Source of the DNA: Bacillota bacterium
GTDB taxonomy: Bacteria > Bacillota > SHA-98 > UBA4971
NCBI GenBank assembly: GCA_030024085.1
Contig: JASEJE010000001.1
Span: 124,001 to 188,000, forward strand
DNA: 64,000 bases
Reading direction: 5' to 3'
The notes under the pieces are model-generated. The model worked only from the letters and a program-made list of their open reading frames with translations, did not search any database and was not told where the DNA came from. This document shows, piece by piece, positions 17,791 to 25,830 of this stretch (positions are counted from its first letter, which is position 1; every line of letters begins with the position of its first letter). The translations under genes were made by a program, and so were the position numbers.

Positions 17791-20534
17791 ACTTCCCCCT
17801 TCCCCTCGGCCCTCGCCTTGAGCTCGGCGAGTTTCTGGAGCGCCTCGAGAGGCGTCATGCTGTTTATGTCGAGCGCCCGAAGTTCGGCGAGCATCCGGTC
17901 GAGCCCTGAACGGGCGCACTTCGGGCAGACGGAGCATTCCGCCGCGCCCTGCCCGCCGGTTACGCCGGCTTCTCCCCGTTCCTGTTCGTCTCCTCGTCCC
18001 TGTCCCTGTCCCTGTCCCTGTTCGTGTGGGTGCCTCAGGACCTTGACGCTGCCACCATCGTCATCCTGGTCCATCAGCATCGCCAGCAGGCTCATCTGCT
18101 GCGGCCGTGAGGGGCTCCGCCTCTCGAGTTCGCGCAGGATGGCGCCGGCTCGCCTCACGACCTCGCCGGGCATTCCCGCCATCCGTGCCACATTTATCCC
18201 GTAACTCTTGTCACACCCTCCGGGGACCAGCCTGAACAGGAACACGACCTCCCCGCCCCGTTCCTCCGCCTCCACCCGGAAGTTCCTGACGCGAGGGAGC
18301 TGCTCCTCGAGCGCGGCAAGTTCGTGGAAGTGCGTCGTGAATATGGTCTTGGCGCCCACTTTGTTGTGCAGGTACTCGATGACCGCCTGGGCGATGGCCA
18401 TTCCGTCGTAGGTGCTCGTCCCGCGGCCAAGCTCGTCGATGAAGATGAGAGTTCTCTCGGTCGCCTGCCCCAGGATGGCCGCGGTCTGCAAGAGCTCCAC
18501 CATGAACGTGGACTTGCCTTGCGCGATCTCCTCGCTTGATCCCGCCCGCACCGCGATCCTGTCGGTGAGCGGGACGCGCGCCGACGTCGCCGGCACGAAA
18601 CTGCCGACGTGAGCCATCAGCACGACGAGGAGCACGGACTTGCCTAGGGTGCTCTTGCCAGCCATGTTCGGCCCGGTGAGGACCATTACCTGACAGTCTT
18701 CGGTGTCGAGCCGCACGTCATTGGGCACGAACGTCCCGGCCGGGAGGGACGCCTCGACCACCGGGTGCCTGGCGCCCAGGATCTCGAGCTCCCCGCCTTC
18801 GCACATCACCGGCCTCACATACCCATATGACGCCGCGACGTCCGCCAGGCTCGCAAACACGTCGACCTCCGCAAGCGCCCTCGCGGCCTCCTGGATTCGC
18901 GCGGTCTCGCGGGCCACGCGCGCCCGCACCTCCGAGAAGAGCTCGTACTCCAGGCGCGCCGCATGGTCCTTCGCTTTCAGGATGATGGCCTCGTGCTCCT
19001 TGAGTTCGGGCGTGATGAACCGCTCCGCGCCCGAAAGTGTCTGCTTCCTCATCCAGCCCTCCGGTACGAGGTGAAGGTTCGCCCGGGTGACCTCGATGTA
19101 ATATCCGAATACCTGATTGTACCCGACCTTGAGGGACTTGATGCCCGTGCGCTCCCTCTCCGCAGCCTCCAGCGAGGCCAGGAACTCGCGGCTTTTCGCG
19201 CTCGTCCGGCGCAGCTCGTCAAGCTCCGCGCTGTGGCCATCGCGGATTATGCCGCCTTCAGTGAGGGTGGGCGGCGGATCGTCACAGATGGCGCCCACAA
19301 TGAGCTCGCGCACGTCGGAAAGATCGCCGAGCCTTGCTGCAAGCTCGCGCAAGGCCTCACACTTCGCCTGCCCGAGCACCGCCCTCGCCTCCGGCGCAGC
19401 CGCAAAGGACCCGGCGAGCGCCACGAGGTCCCGGGCCCCCGCGACTCCCGTTGAGACCCGCGTCGCCAGCCTCTCCATGTCACGCACGGCCGCAAGCGCC
19501 CTCCTGAGGTCGGAGCGCGCCATGACGTCCTTCGCGAGCTCCTCGACCGCGTCGAGCCTCCGGCCGATCTCGGCGATATCCTGCGAGGGCCTGTCCAGCC
19601 ATCTGCGGAGCAGCCTCGCTCCCATGGACGTGACGGTGCGGTCCAGCACGTCGAGCAAGGTACGACCGCGCGACCGCCGGCGGATGGGGTCAGAGATCTC
19701 CAGGTTCCGCCTGGTCTCCGGGTCGAGGCCCATGGCGTCCCCACACGAGTAAGCCCTGAGGACGCTCATGTGGGCTAGCGAGGTCATCTGCGTCCTTTGC
19801 AGGTAGAGCAGGACCATGCCGGCCGCCTGCACGCCGGCCGGGTACTCAAGAGCGCCCGAGGCTTCCAGAGCGGTCGAGCCGAACTGCTCCTCGACCGCGC
19901 GCACCGCGGCGGACGAGGATGCTCGCAGGTCGTTGCACTGCGTGAGCGTGAGGCCCTCGATCCCGCGCAGCGCCCCCGCCAGGCGGAAATCGTTCGCCAC
20001 GTCCGGCGGGACGAGGCATTCCCTCGGACCAAGCCGTGCCACCTCCGCAAGGATGGTATCCTGCGCCCGCTGCCCCGCTGCCTCGGTCATGGCGAACTCC
20101 CCCGTGGACACGTCCGCCACCGCAAGACCGATGGCGCGCCCGCGCATGGCGAGGGCTGCGAGGTAGTTGTTGGTCTTCGCGTCCAGGAACTCGGGCTCGG
20201 TCACGGTCCCCGGCGTCACTACCCGGGTGACCTCGCGCCTCACGATCTGCCTTCCGGGCCCCGGCACCTCCATCTGGTCGCACACGGCGACCTTGTAGCC
20301 GCTATCCACGAGCCGTGCTATGTAGGCCTGCGCCGCATGGTAAGGCACGCCGCACATGGGCATCCTGTTGCCCTTGCCCGTCTCCCGCGAGGTCAGGGTG
20401 ATCTCGAGCACCCGCGAGGCGATCTCGGCGTCCTCGTTGAACATCTCATAGAAGTCGCCCAGCCTGAACATGAGTATGGCATCGGGGTATCTTGCCTTCA
20501 CCGCCTGGTACTGCTGAATCATCGGGGTCGTCAA
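17787..20534 (-). CDS. mutS: DNA mismatch repair protein MutS
   Basis: This recognises mismatches and small loops and recruits MutL. It has 915 residues, somewhat longer than usual. The N-terminal mismatch motif FRLGDFYEMF, the Walker A TGPNMAGKSTLGK and FIDELGRGTSTYDG are intact. The extra length is in the C-terminal linker: a QG run from CAGGGA hexamers (17986-18026) and a nearby CSVCPKC motif that could bind metal. The start is a TTG at 20534 overlapping the miaB stop by 4 bp behind AGGTGG. An in-frame ATG four codons on is also possible. Confidence 0.93.
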   Translation of the reverse strand: MTTPMIQQYQAVKARYPDAILMFRLGDFYEMFNEDAEIASRVLEITLTSRETGKGNRMPMCGVPYHAAQAYIARLVDSGYKVAVCDQMEVPGPGRQIVRREVTRVVTPGTVTEPEFLDAKTNNYLAALAMRGRAIGLAVADVSTGEFAMTEAAGQRAQDTILAEVARLGPRECLVPPDVANDFRLAGALRGIEGLTLTQCNDLRASSSAAVRAVEEQFGSTALEASGALEYPAGVQAAGMVLLYLQRTQMTSLAHMSVLRAYSCGDAMGLDPETRRNLEISDPIRRRSRGRTLLDVLDRTVTSMGARLLRRWLDRPSQDIAEIGRRLDAVEELAKDVMARSDLRRALAAVRDMERLATRVSTGVAGARDLVALAGSFAAAPEARAVLGQAKCEALRELAARLGDLSDVRELIVGAICDDPPPTLTEGGIIRDGHSAELDELRRTSAKSREFLASLEAAERERTGIKSLKVGYNQVFGYYIEVTRANLHLVPEGWMRKQTLSGAERFITPELKEHEAIILKAKDHAARLEYELFSEVRARVARETARIQEAARALAEVDVFASLADVAASYGYVRPVMCEGGELEILGARHPVVEASLPAGTFVPNDVRLDTEDCQVMVLTGPNMAGKSTLGKSVLLVVLMAHVGSFVPATSARVPLTDRIAVRAGSSEEIAQGKSTFMVELLQTAAILGQATERTLIFIDELGRGTSTYDGMAIAQAVIEYLHNKVGAKTIFTTHFHELAALEEQLPRVRNFRVEAEERGGEVVFLFRLVPGGCDKSYGINVARMAGMPGEVVRRAGAILRELERRSPSRPQQMSLLAMLMDQDDDGGSVKVLRHPHEQGQGQGQGRGDEQERGEAGVTGGQGAAECSVCPKCARSGLDRMLAELRALDINSMTPLEALQKLAELKARAEGKGEV
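17986..18026 (-). repeat. In-frame CAGGGA hexamer repeat in mutS
   Basis: Four consecutive copies of CAGGGA (minus strand) plus degenerate flanks encode a Gln-Gly run in the variable C-terminal linker of MutS. Copy-number change would keep the frame, so it should alter linker length rather than inactivate the gene. Confidence 0.75.
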
Positions 20535-21853
20535 GCGCCCACCACCTCGCCCATCTGCGTCCAAGCCTGGGGTCTTGTGATCCTGACCTTGACGAGGGTT
20601 CCCCTCCGGGCGCGGTCGTCGCGGGGGAATACCACGAGCTTGTTCGTGCGCGTGCGGCCTGCCAGCATGGCGGGGCTCGTCTTGCTCTCTCCCTCCACGA
20701 GGACTTCGACCACCTTGCCCGCAAGGCCCCTGTTGATCTCCACGGTGATGTCCTCCTGCACTTCGATGAGCCGCTGTATCCGCTCGCTCTTGACGTCCTC
20801 GGGCACCTGGTCCTTCATGCGGGCGGCAGCTGTGCCGCGGCGCGGCGAGAACACGAACGTGAAGGCCGAATCGAACCGCAACTCGCGGACCACCTTGAGG
20901 GTCTCGAGGAAGTCCTCCTCTGTCTCACCTGGGAAGCCCACGATCAGATCGGTGGTGATGGACGATCCCGGGACGGCCTCGCGGATGCGACGCACGAGGT
21001 CGACGTATTGCCCTTGCGTGTAGCCGCGGTTCATGCGCGCCAGCACCCTGTCGGATCCGGCCTGAAGGGGCAGGTGGAAGTGCTCGCAGATGGTCTTCGA
21101 TGCGGCGATGGTGTCGATGAGCTTCTGGGAGAAGTCCCTCGGGTGGCTCGTGGTATAGCGAATCCTGTATATGCCCGGAGTCCCGTCGAGCGCCTGGAGG
21201 AGGTCGGCGAAGTCGCGGCCGTCCGCAAGGTCGTGCCCGTACGAGTTCACGTTCTGGCCGAGCAGGACGACCTCGCGGTAGCCTGCTCTCCCGAGGTCTC
21301 TGACCTCCTCCACTATGTCCTCGAACCTGCGGCTTCTCTCGCGGCCCCGCACGTAGGGCACGATGCAGTATGAGCAGAAGTTGTCGCAGCCGTACATGAT
21401 GGTCACCCACGCGGACACCGCCTCGGCCCGGCGGGCGGGAAGGCCCTCGACTATGCCGCCCTGCTCGTCCCAGACCTCGACAGCCTTCTGGCCCGCCTCG
21501 ACCCTGTCCAGGAGATCCGGGAGACGGTGAAGGTTCATGGTACCGAGCACGAGATCCACGTGGGGCAGCTTTCGAGCTATGCGCTGCGCCTCGCCTTCCT
21601 GTTGAACCATGCACCCGCAGATTCCTATGATGAGGTCGGGTTTTGCCAGCTTGAGCCGCTTGAGGTCCGCGGCCCGCCCGTACACCTTCCTCTCGGGGTT
21701 CTCCCGCACACAGCAGGTGTTGAAGATCACAAGGTCCGCATCATCGACCGCGTGGGCCGCGACGTAGCCTCGATCCTCGAGCATTCCCGCGATCACTTCC
21801 GAGTCATGCTCGTTCATCTGACATCCGAAGGTCTGAATGAAGTACTTCCGCAT
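20531..21853 (-). CDS. miaB: tRNA-2-methylthio-N6-dimethylallyladenosine synthase
   Basis: A radical-SAM methylthiotransferase of 440 residues, acting after MiaA. The UPF0004 domain carries cysteines at CQMNEHDSE, NTCCVRE and GCMVQ. The radical SAM cluster is in CDNFCSYCIVPYVRG, and a C-terminal TRAM domain ends the protein. It heads the miaB-mutS-mutL-miaA-hfq cluster, and its stop overlaps the mutS start. Confidence 0.95.
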   Translation of the reverse strand: MRKYFIQTFGCQMNEHDSEVIAGMLEDRGYVAAHAVDDADLVIFNTCCVRENPERKVYGRAADLKRLKLAKPDLIIGICGCMVQQEGEAQRIARKLPHVDLVLGTMNLHRLPDLLDRVEAGQKAVEVWDEQGGIVEGLPARRAEAVSAWVTIMYGCDNFCSYCIVPYVRGRERSRRFEDIVEEVRDLGRAGYREVVLLGQNVNSYGHDLADGRDFADLLQALDGTPGIYRIRYTTSHPRDFSQKLIDTIAASKTICEHFHLPLQAGSDRVLARMNRGYTQGQYVDLVRRIREAVPGSSITTDLIVGFPGETEEDFLETLKVVRELRFDSAFTFVFSPRRGTAAARMKDQVPEDVKSERIQRLIEVQEDITVEINRGLAGKVVEVLVEGESKTSPAMLAGRTRTNKLVVFPRDDRARRGTLVKVRITRPQAWTQMGEVVGA

Positions 21854-22087
21854 CGCCCCGTCCTCTCAAGCCCTGCAGGCAAGCGGCCGAATTCCGAGGC
21901 CCGGTGGTACAAGCCCCGGTATCCGACCCGGAACCGGCTCGTGTGCCGGCCGGGATCGACGAGCCCATACCTAGCTGTATAGTTCGTAAGAAGGGCCAAT
22001 CCAATTCTAGCATACATTCGCAGCGAGGAGAACTGCGATGTGGGCCGGGACGGTCGCGGCCATGGTGTGTGTGGTGCGTGCCATGAG

Positions 22088-23731
22088 CTACTTGCGCAGG
22101 ACGCCTGCGCGCTGGAGCGCACGGGCAAGGCGAGGGCCGATGAAGGGGATGAGGGCTACCTCCCTGTAGGCAAGTTCGCCGAGGGCGACGAGGCCGAGGC
22201 TGTAGACGAGGATGCCGGCAAGGATCGCCGCGGACGTGGAGAGCGAGTTACTCAACGTACGTGCGAGGAGCACACGGGACACCGTGCCGACCACCGGCAC
22301 CATCAGGGCGCAGCTTGCGAGGGCCCTCCACCCAACGGCGAGGAGGCCGATACCCTCGCCGGTGAGCCTGCCCACTGCGCCGGTGTTGAGAGCGGCCGTC
22401 ACAAGGAACGCAAGGCCTGTGCCAACGGCCGCCCCGCGGATGCCGACCTCCGGCACGGCGGTCAGAACGTAGTTTACGGCGCCTGCGGCGATGGCGCCGA
22501 CGATCCCGTTTTTTGCGGGCAGAAGGACTTTCCCCGACCCGTTCAGGACCCCTGCCGTGGTCTGTTGAAGGCAGAAGAAAACGGAGGCGAAGGCCATGGA
22601 TGAAAGAGGCACTCCGCCTGCTGGATCTTTGAAGAGCAAGGCGCATATCTGGGTGGGTAACACCGCGAGCCCGGCGGAGGCCGGAAGGCCTATCACGAGA
22701 GCGCTCCTTATGGCTTGCCGGGCCAGCATTCTCGCACGACGTCTCTCGCCCCTCGCGTCCGCCGCGGCTACCTGGGGCACCAGGTTCGTGGCGACCGCAG
22801 AAGTCACCACGCCCGGCAGGGCCACGAGGCCGACAGCCATCACTGAGAGGTGCCCGTACAGGCGCGTGGCGTCAGTCACGGACCAGCCCGCCTGCTGCAG
22901 CCTGGCCGGCACTACGACGGCATTGATGACGTCGAGCAGCGGAAGGGTGAGCGCGGCCACTGTTGCGGGACCCGCAAGGGACAGAAGTTGCCGGAGGGTC
23001 CCACCTGCCGCACTCCCCGGGAGAGTGCGCTGCCGGCGCCGCTCACCGGGCCATCTCCTGGGGGGCACTCGTCGCAGCGTCGCTGGGGCCGGACGATCCA
23101 CGGCGGCCACAAGGTAGAACACCCCGAGCATGACAAGGCCCACTGCAGCTCCTGTGGAACTTCCGGCGGCGGCACCGGCCGCGGCCCACTGCGCGCCCCT
23201 AGGAAGAAAGGCGTATGCGAGGCCCAGGCCTACCACCAGCCTGACGACCTGCTCCACCACGTGCGACGCGGCAGTCGGAATCATGGTCCGGTGGCCCTGA
23301 AAATAGCCGCGAAGCACGCTCGAGACAGCCGCGAGCGCGAGAGCGGGAGAAAGGTACTTCATGGGGAAGTAGGCTCTCGGGTCTCTGACCACGGACGTGC
23401 TTATGAAGCCGGCCCCCGCATACAGCGCGGCCGAGAGGACCATCCCCACGGGGATGACGAGCCCAAGGCACACCAGCAGGACCTGCCTTGCGCCGGAGGG
23501 GTCGCCCCGGGCCAGGCGTTCCGCAACCAGCTTCGACGTGGCCACCGGCAGCCCCGAGACGCAAAGGACGAGAGCCATTGAGAACACGGGTGACGCCAGG
23601 TGGAGGAGGCCGACGCCTTCCGCGCCTATGAGGCGGGCCAGGGGAATGGTGAAGAGCGCCCCGAGCACTTTCGTGGCGATGCCCGCGGCTACCAGAATCG
23701 CGGTTCCTTTGAGGAACGACTGAGATTTCAT
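22088..23731 (-). CDS. spoVB: SpoVB-like lipid flippase (MATE/MOP superfamily)
   Basis: A 547-residue polytopic membrane protein with about 14 helices. It opens with KGTAILVAAGIATKVLGALFT and LARLIGAEGVGLLHLA, the pattern of SpoVB/MurJ-like polysaccharide flippases of Bacillota. In Bacillus SpoVB is needed for cortex peptidoglycan in forespores. A general lipid II flippase role cannot be excluded. A basic cytoplasmic loop (RRVPPRRWPGERRR, about residue 225) is longer than usual. It is not obviously in an operon. Confidence 0.8.
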   Translation of the reverse strand: MKSQSFLKGTAILVAAGIATKVLGALFTIPLARLIGAEGVGLLHLASPVFSMALVLCVSGLPVATSKLVAERLARGDPSGARQVLLVCLGLVIPVGMVLSAALYAGAGFISTSVVRDPRAYFPMKYLSPALALAAVSSVLRGYFQGHRTMIPTAASHVVEQVVRLVVGLGLAYAFLPRGAQWAAAGAAAGSSTGAAVGLVMLGVFYLVAAVDRPAPATLRRVPPRRWPGERRRQRTLPGSAAGGTLRQLLSLAGPATVAALTLPLLDVINAVVVPARLQQAGWSVTDATRLYGHLSVMAVGLVALPGVVTSAVATNLVPQVAAADARGERRRARMLARQAIRSALVIGLPASAGLAVLPTQICALLFKDPAGGVPLSSMAFASVFFCLQQTTAGVLNGSGKVLLPAKNGIVGAIAAGAVNYVLTAVPEVGIRGAAVGTGLAFLVTAALNTGAVGRLTGEGIGLLAVGWRALASCALMVPVVGTVSRVLLARTLSNSLSTSAAILAGILVYSLGLVALGELAYREVALIPFIGPRLARALQRAGVLRK

Positions 23732-23789
23732 GGCGGTACCGTACTATGACTGTAGGTCCGCCGTCATGCCTCGAGTTCGGTTCGGAAGG

Positions 23790-25403
23790 TCAAGTCCTGT
23801 GCGGCTTGAGGACAACTACGGGCGTTTGCTGGTCATCGTTGCCGAAGGGATTGTGGGCAAGCGCCCGGGACACCCAATCGGTCTTGCCAGCGAGGGTCGA
23901 GCCCAGGATATCGACGCAGCCGATGTCGTTCACATCGACGACCACGACGTCAACCCCGACGGCCTCCCGGATCTCGCGCGCAACCTCATCGGGGTCTGCG
24001 GGCCCCAGGATGACGTGCTTGTCATAGGGAGGCATCGTGCCCGCGATGTCGTCAATCTGGGCGAGCGAAGGCCCTGCCACCCTGAAGAAATCCCCCCTTC
24101 GCCCGAGCATCCGCCCGATCCCTGCCGCTGCGGTACCCAGCAGCACCCTGGCGACCCCCGCCTCGTTTATGGCAAGCTGCATCGCAGGCGGTGTTGCGAG
24201 GCTGCCGTCCTTGCCCGGCAGCTTGCACAGCACGCGCGCCAGAGGCCGGGGACGCACGGACCCGGGCAGCACGGCCCTGCCCTGCGTGATCGCGACGACG
24301 CTCTCGGCCACCGCGACCACGTCCCCGGGGTGCGCGATCCCCCGGACGTATCGGCGCACCACGTCAGCGATCTTCTCGTCCTCTCCCACAAGGTGAGTCC
24401 TGATGGGGATCGCGTCGACCTTGACGGGAACCTCTCCCGCCTCCCGGCGGTGCCCGGCCCGTCCGGCGAAGTAGCGCTTGAGGCCAGTCATGATGGCGGA
24501 CGCAGCCCGCTCCTTGAAGGTGCTGCTGCGAAACCACCCTTCCTCCACCCAGTTGGTGATGGTGGCCACCTCCACAAACACGCAGGGCATCCCCGGGTTA
24601 GCGGGGAGTCTGGCCGGATACCTTGCCACGCCCTTCGTCATCACGGGCAGCTTCTCGGCGAGGGACGACTGTATGTACCTGGCGAGCGTCTCGCTCTCGG
24701 CGTCAGGAAGGTGAAGCGTGCGGGATCCCGCGACGGTCCGGTCGGAAGATCCGGAGGTGTGGATGCTCACGAAGGCGTCGGCCCCAGCATCCTTCGCCTG
24801 GGCGAACCGCTTTGCCGCCGGGACCCCTTCGTCGGAGGTCCGGGTCATCACCACGGCCGCCCCGGCAAGCTCGAGGCGAGTGGACAGCACGCGTGCCATG
24901 TCGAGGACGACGTTCTTCTCGAGGAGGTTGACGGGACCGTGCTCTCCGGGGTCGCTTCCACCGTGCCCCGGGTCCACTACCACCACCCTGCCCTCGAAGA
25001 TGGCTCGTACAGGGCTTCGGTCGAAGTCGACGATCAGGCGCGCCGGGACCCCTGCTGCCTGCGTCACGCCCCACGACGGCGTGTGCTCCAGCCTGGCGAC
25101 CACCGAGGGCTGTGGGGGGCCGCCTGTCACCGCAATGTCGACGAGGAGGCCGTCGTTCACCACTATCGTCGCCGGAGCCATCGCGAGGTCACATCCCGGG
25201 AGATCTATTCGCACCTCGCCCGGGGACGCCGCGCGGATACGATGGAGGACCGGAAGCGTCGCCTCGATGACAAGACGCGAAAGCATCCGACGGCACACAG
25301 CGTCCGCGTGCTCTGTGGCCCACACGTTCGTGATCCTGGGCTTCTCCAAATGCACCAACCCCGCCCGGCGCAAGTCTCGTGCCCCCCGAAGAGGGCGACA
25401 CAT
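23790..25403 (-). CDS. AMIN-amidase_3 / CofE-like ligase fusion
   Basis: A 537-residue two-part protein. Residues ~20-130 resemble an AMIN domain. Residues ~137-320 are an N-acetylmuramoyl-L-alanine amidase_3: zinc motifs VVDPGHGGSDPG, LEKNVVLDMA and SIHTSGS, and a late VFVEVATITN glutamate. From about residue 330 the protein matches standalone coenzyme F420-0:glutamate ligase-like proteins of Bacillota (IPIRTHLVGEDE, AVAESVVAITQGRAV, GSLATPPAMQLAI, NPFGNDDQQTP). No signal peptide is visible. The start is uncertain: ATG 25403, or GTG about 17 codons in. The reaction of the second half is unproven. Confidence 0.75.
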   Translation of the reverse strand: MCRPLRGARDLRRAGLVHLEKPRITNVWATEHADAVCRRMLSRLVIEATLPVLHRIRAASPGEVRIDLPGCDLAMAPATIVVNDGLLVDIAVTGGPPQPSVVARLEHTPSWGVTQAAGVPARLIVDFDRSPVRAIFEGRVVVVDPGHGGSDPGEHGPVNLLEKNVVLDMARVLSTRLELAGAAVVMTRTSDEGVPAAKRFAQAKDAGADAFVSIHTSGSSDRTVAGSRTLHLPDAESETLARYIQSSLAEKLPVMTKGVARYPARLPANPGMPCVFVEVATITNWVEEGWFRSSTFKERAASAIMTGLKRYFAGRAGHRREAGEVPVKVDAIPIRTHLVGEDEKIADVVRRYVRGIAHPGDVVAVAESVVAITQGRAVLPGSVRPRPLARVLCKLPGKDGSLATPPAMQLAINEAGVARVLLGTAAAGIGRMLGRRGDFFRVAGPSLAQIDDIAGTMPPYDKHVILGPADPDEVAREIREAVGVDVVVVDVNDIGCVDILGSTLAGKTDWVSRALAHNPFGNDDQQTPVVVLKPHRT

Positions 25404-25475
25404 TACATGCTATGCGCGGACGGGGTTGTCTCGCACACCGTCTCCTGTGTTCTTTTGTGTTGCCGTCCGACCAGC

Positions 25476-25600
25476 CTGAGCGAGGGCCCGTTAGTTCCTC
25501 CGCGTCCTCCAGCGGTTGCAGGGCTCGCGGTGTTGCACTCTCTCCTTGAGTCACCGGCAACCCCTGCCAACGTCGGGAGCATCTCCGAATCCTTACTCAG
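25476..25600. repeat. 125-bp palindromic element, short subfamily (copy D)
   Basis: This aligns without gaps to the 125-bp element at 46440-46564. Its termini are CTGAG and CTCAG, which are inverted repeats of each other. The core holds a near-palindrome around GGTGTTGCACTC...GAGTCACCGGC. Its right end supplies the TGA stop codon of the adjacent ThiS-like gene. It shares the TTGCCGGTGTTGC-type core word with the longer copies. Confidence 0.8.
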
Positions 25601-25830
25601 CCGCCCGAGACCGGTGGGAGGGCCGTGACCTTGTCGCCCGGCGCCAGCTTCGCCGAGACGTTCGTCACCCTGTCTCCGACAAGCACGATACCCCATAGTC
25701 CCTGCGCAAGACCTGCTGCAGCAAGAGCATCTGCCACCGTCGACCCTTCAGGAAGATCCAGCTCCGCCCTCTCGGCAAGCCCAGGCCGCACGGCCAGGAG
25801 GATCTTCGAGATCTCCACTACGACCTTCAT
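25597..25830 (-). CDS. ThiS/MoaD-like sulfur carrier
   Basis: A 77-residue ubiquitin-fold protein ending in Gly-Gly, the site adenylated and thiocarboxylated in MoaD/ThiS proteins. It overlaps the AOR gene by 4 bp. A role in making the pterin dithiolene cofactor of that tungsten enzyme (MoaD-like) is more likely than thiamin synthesis. The TGA stop lies inside the terminal CTGAG of the adjoining 125-bp element, exactly after the functional GG terminus. Confidence 0.82.
   Translation of the reverse strand: MKVVVEISKILLAVRPGLAERAELDLPEGSTVADALAAAGLAQGLWGIVLVGDRVTNVSAKLAPGDKVTALPPVSGG

Noticed and set aside
23730-25628. 632-codon plus-strand open frame
   Set aside because: It lies opposite the amidase-CofE fusion and has no recognisable domain; its composition is that of an antisense shadow.
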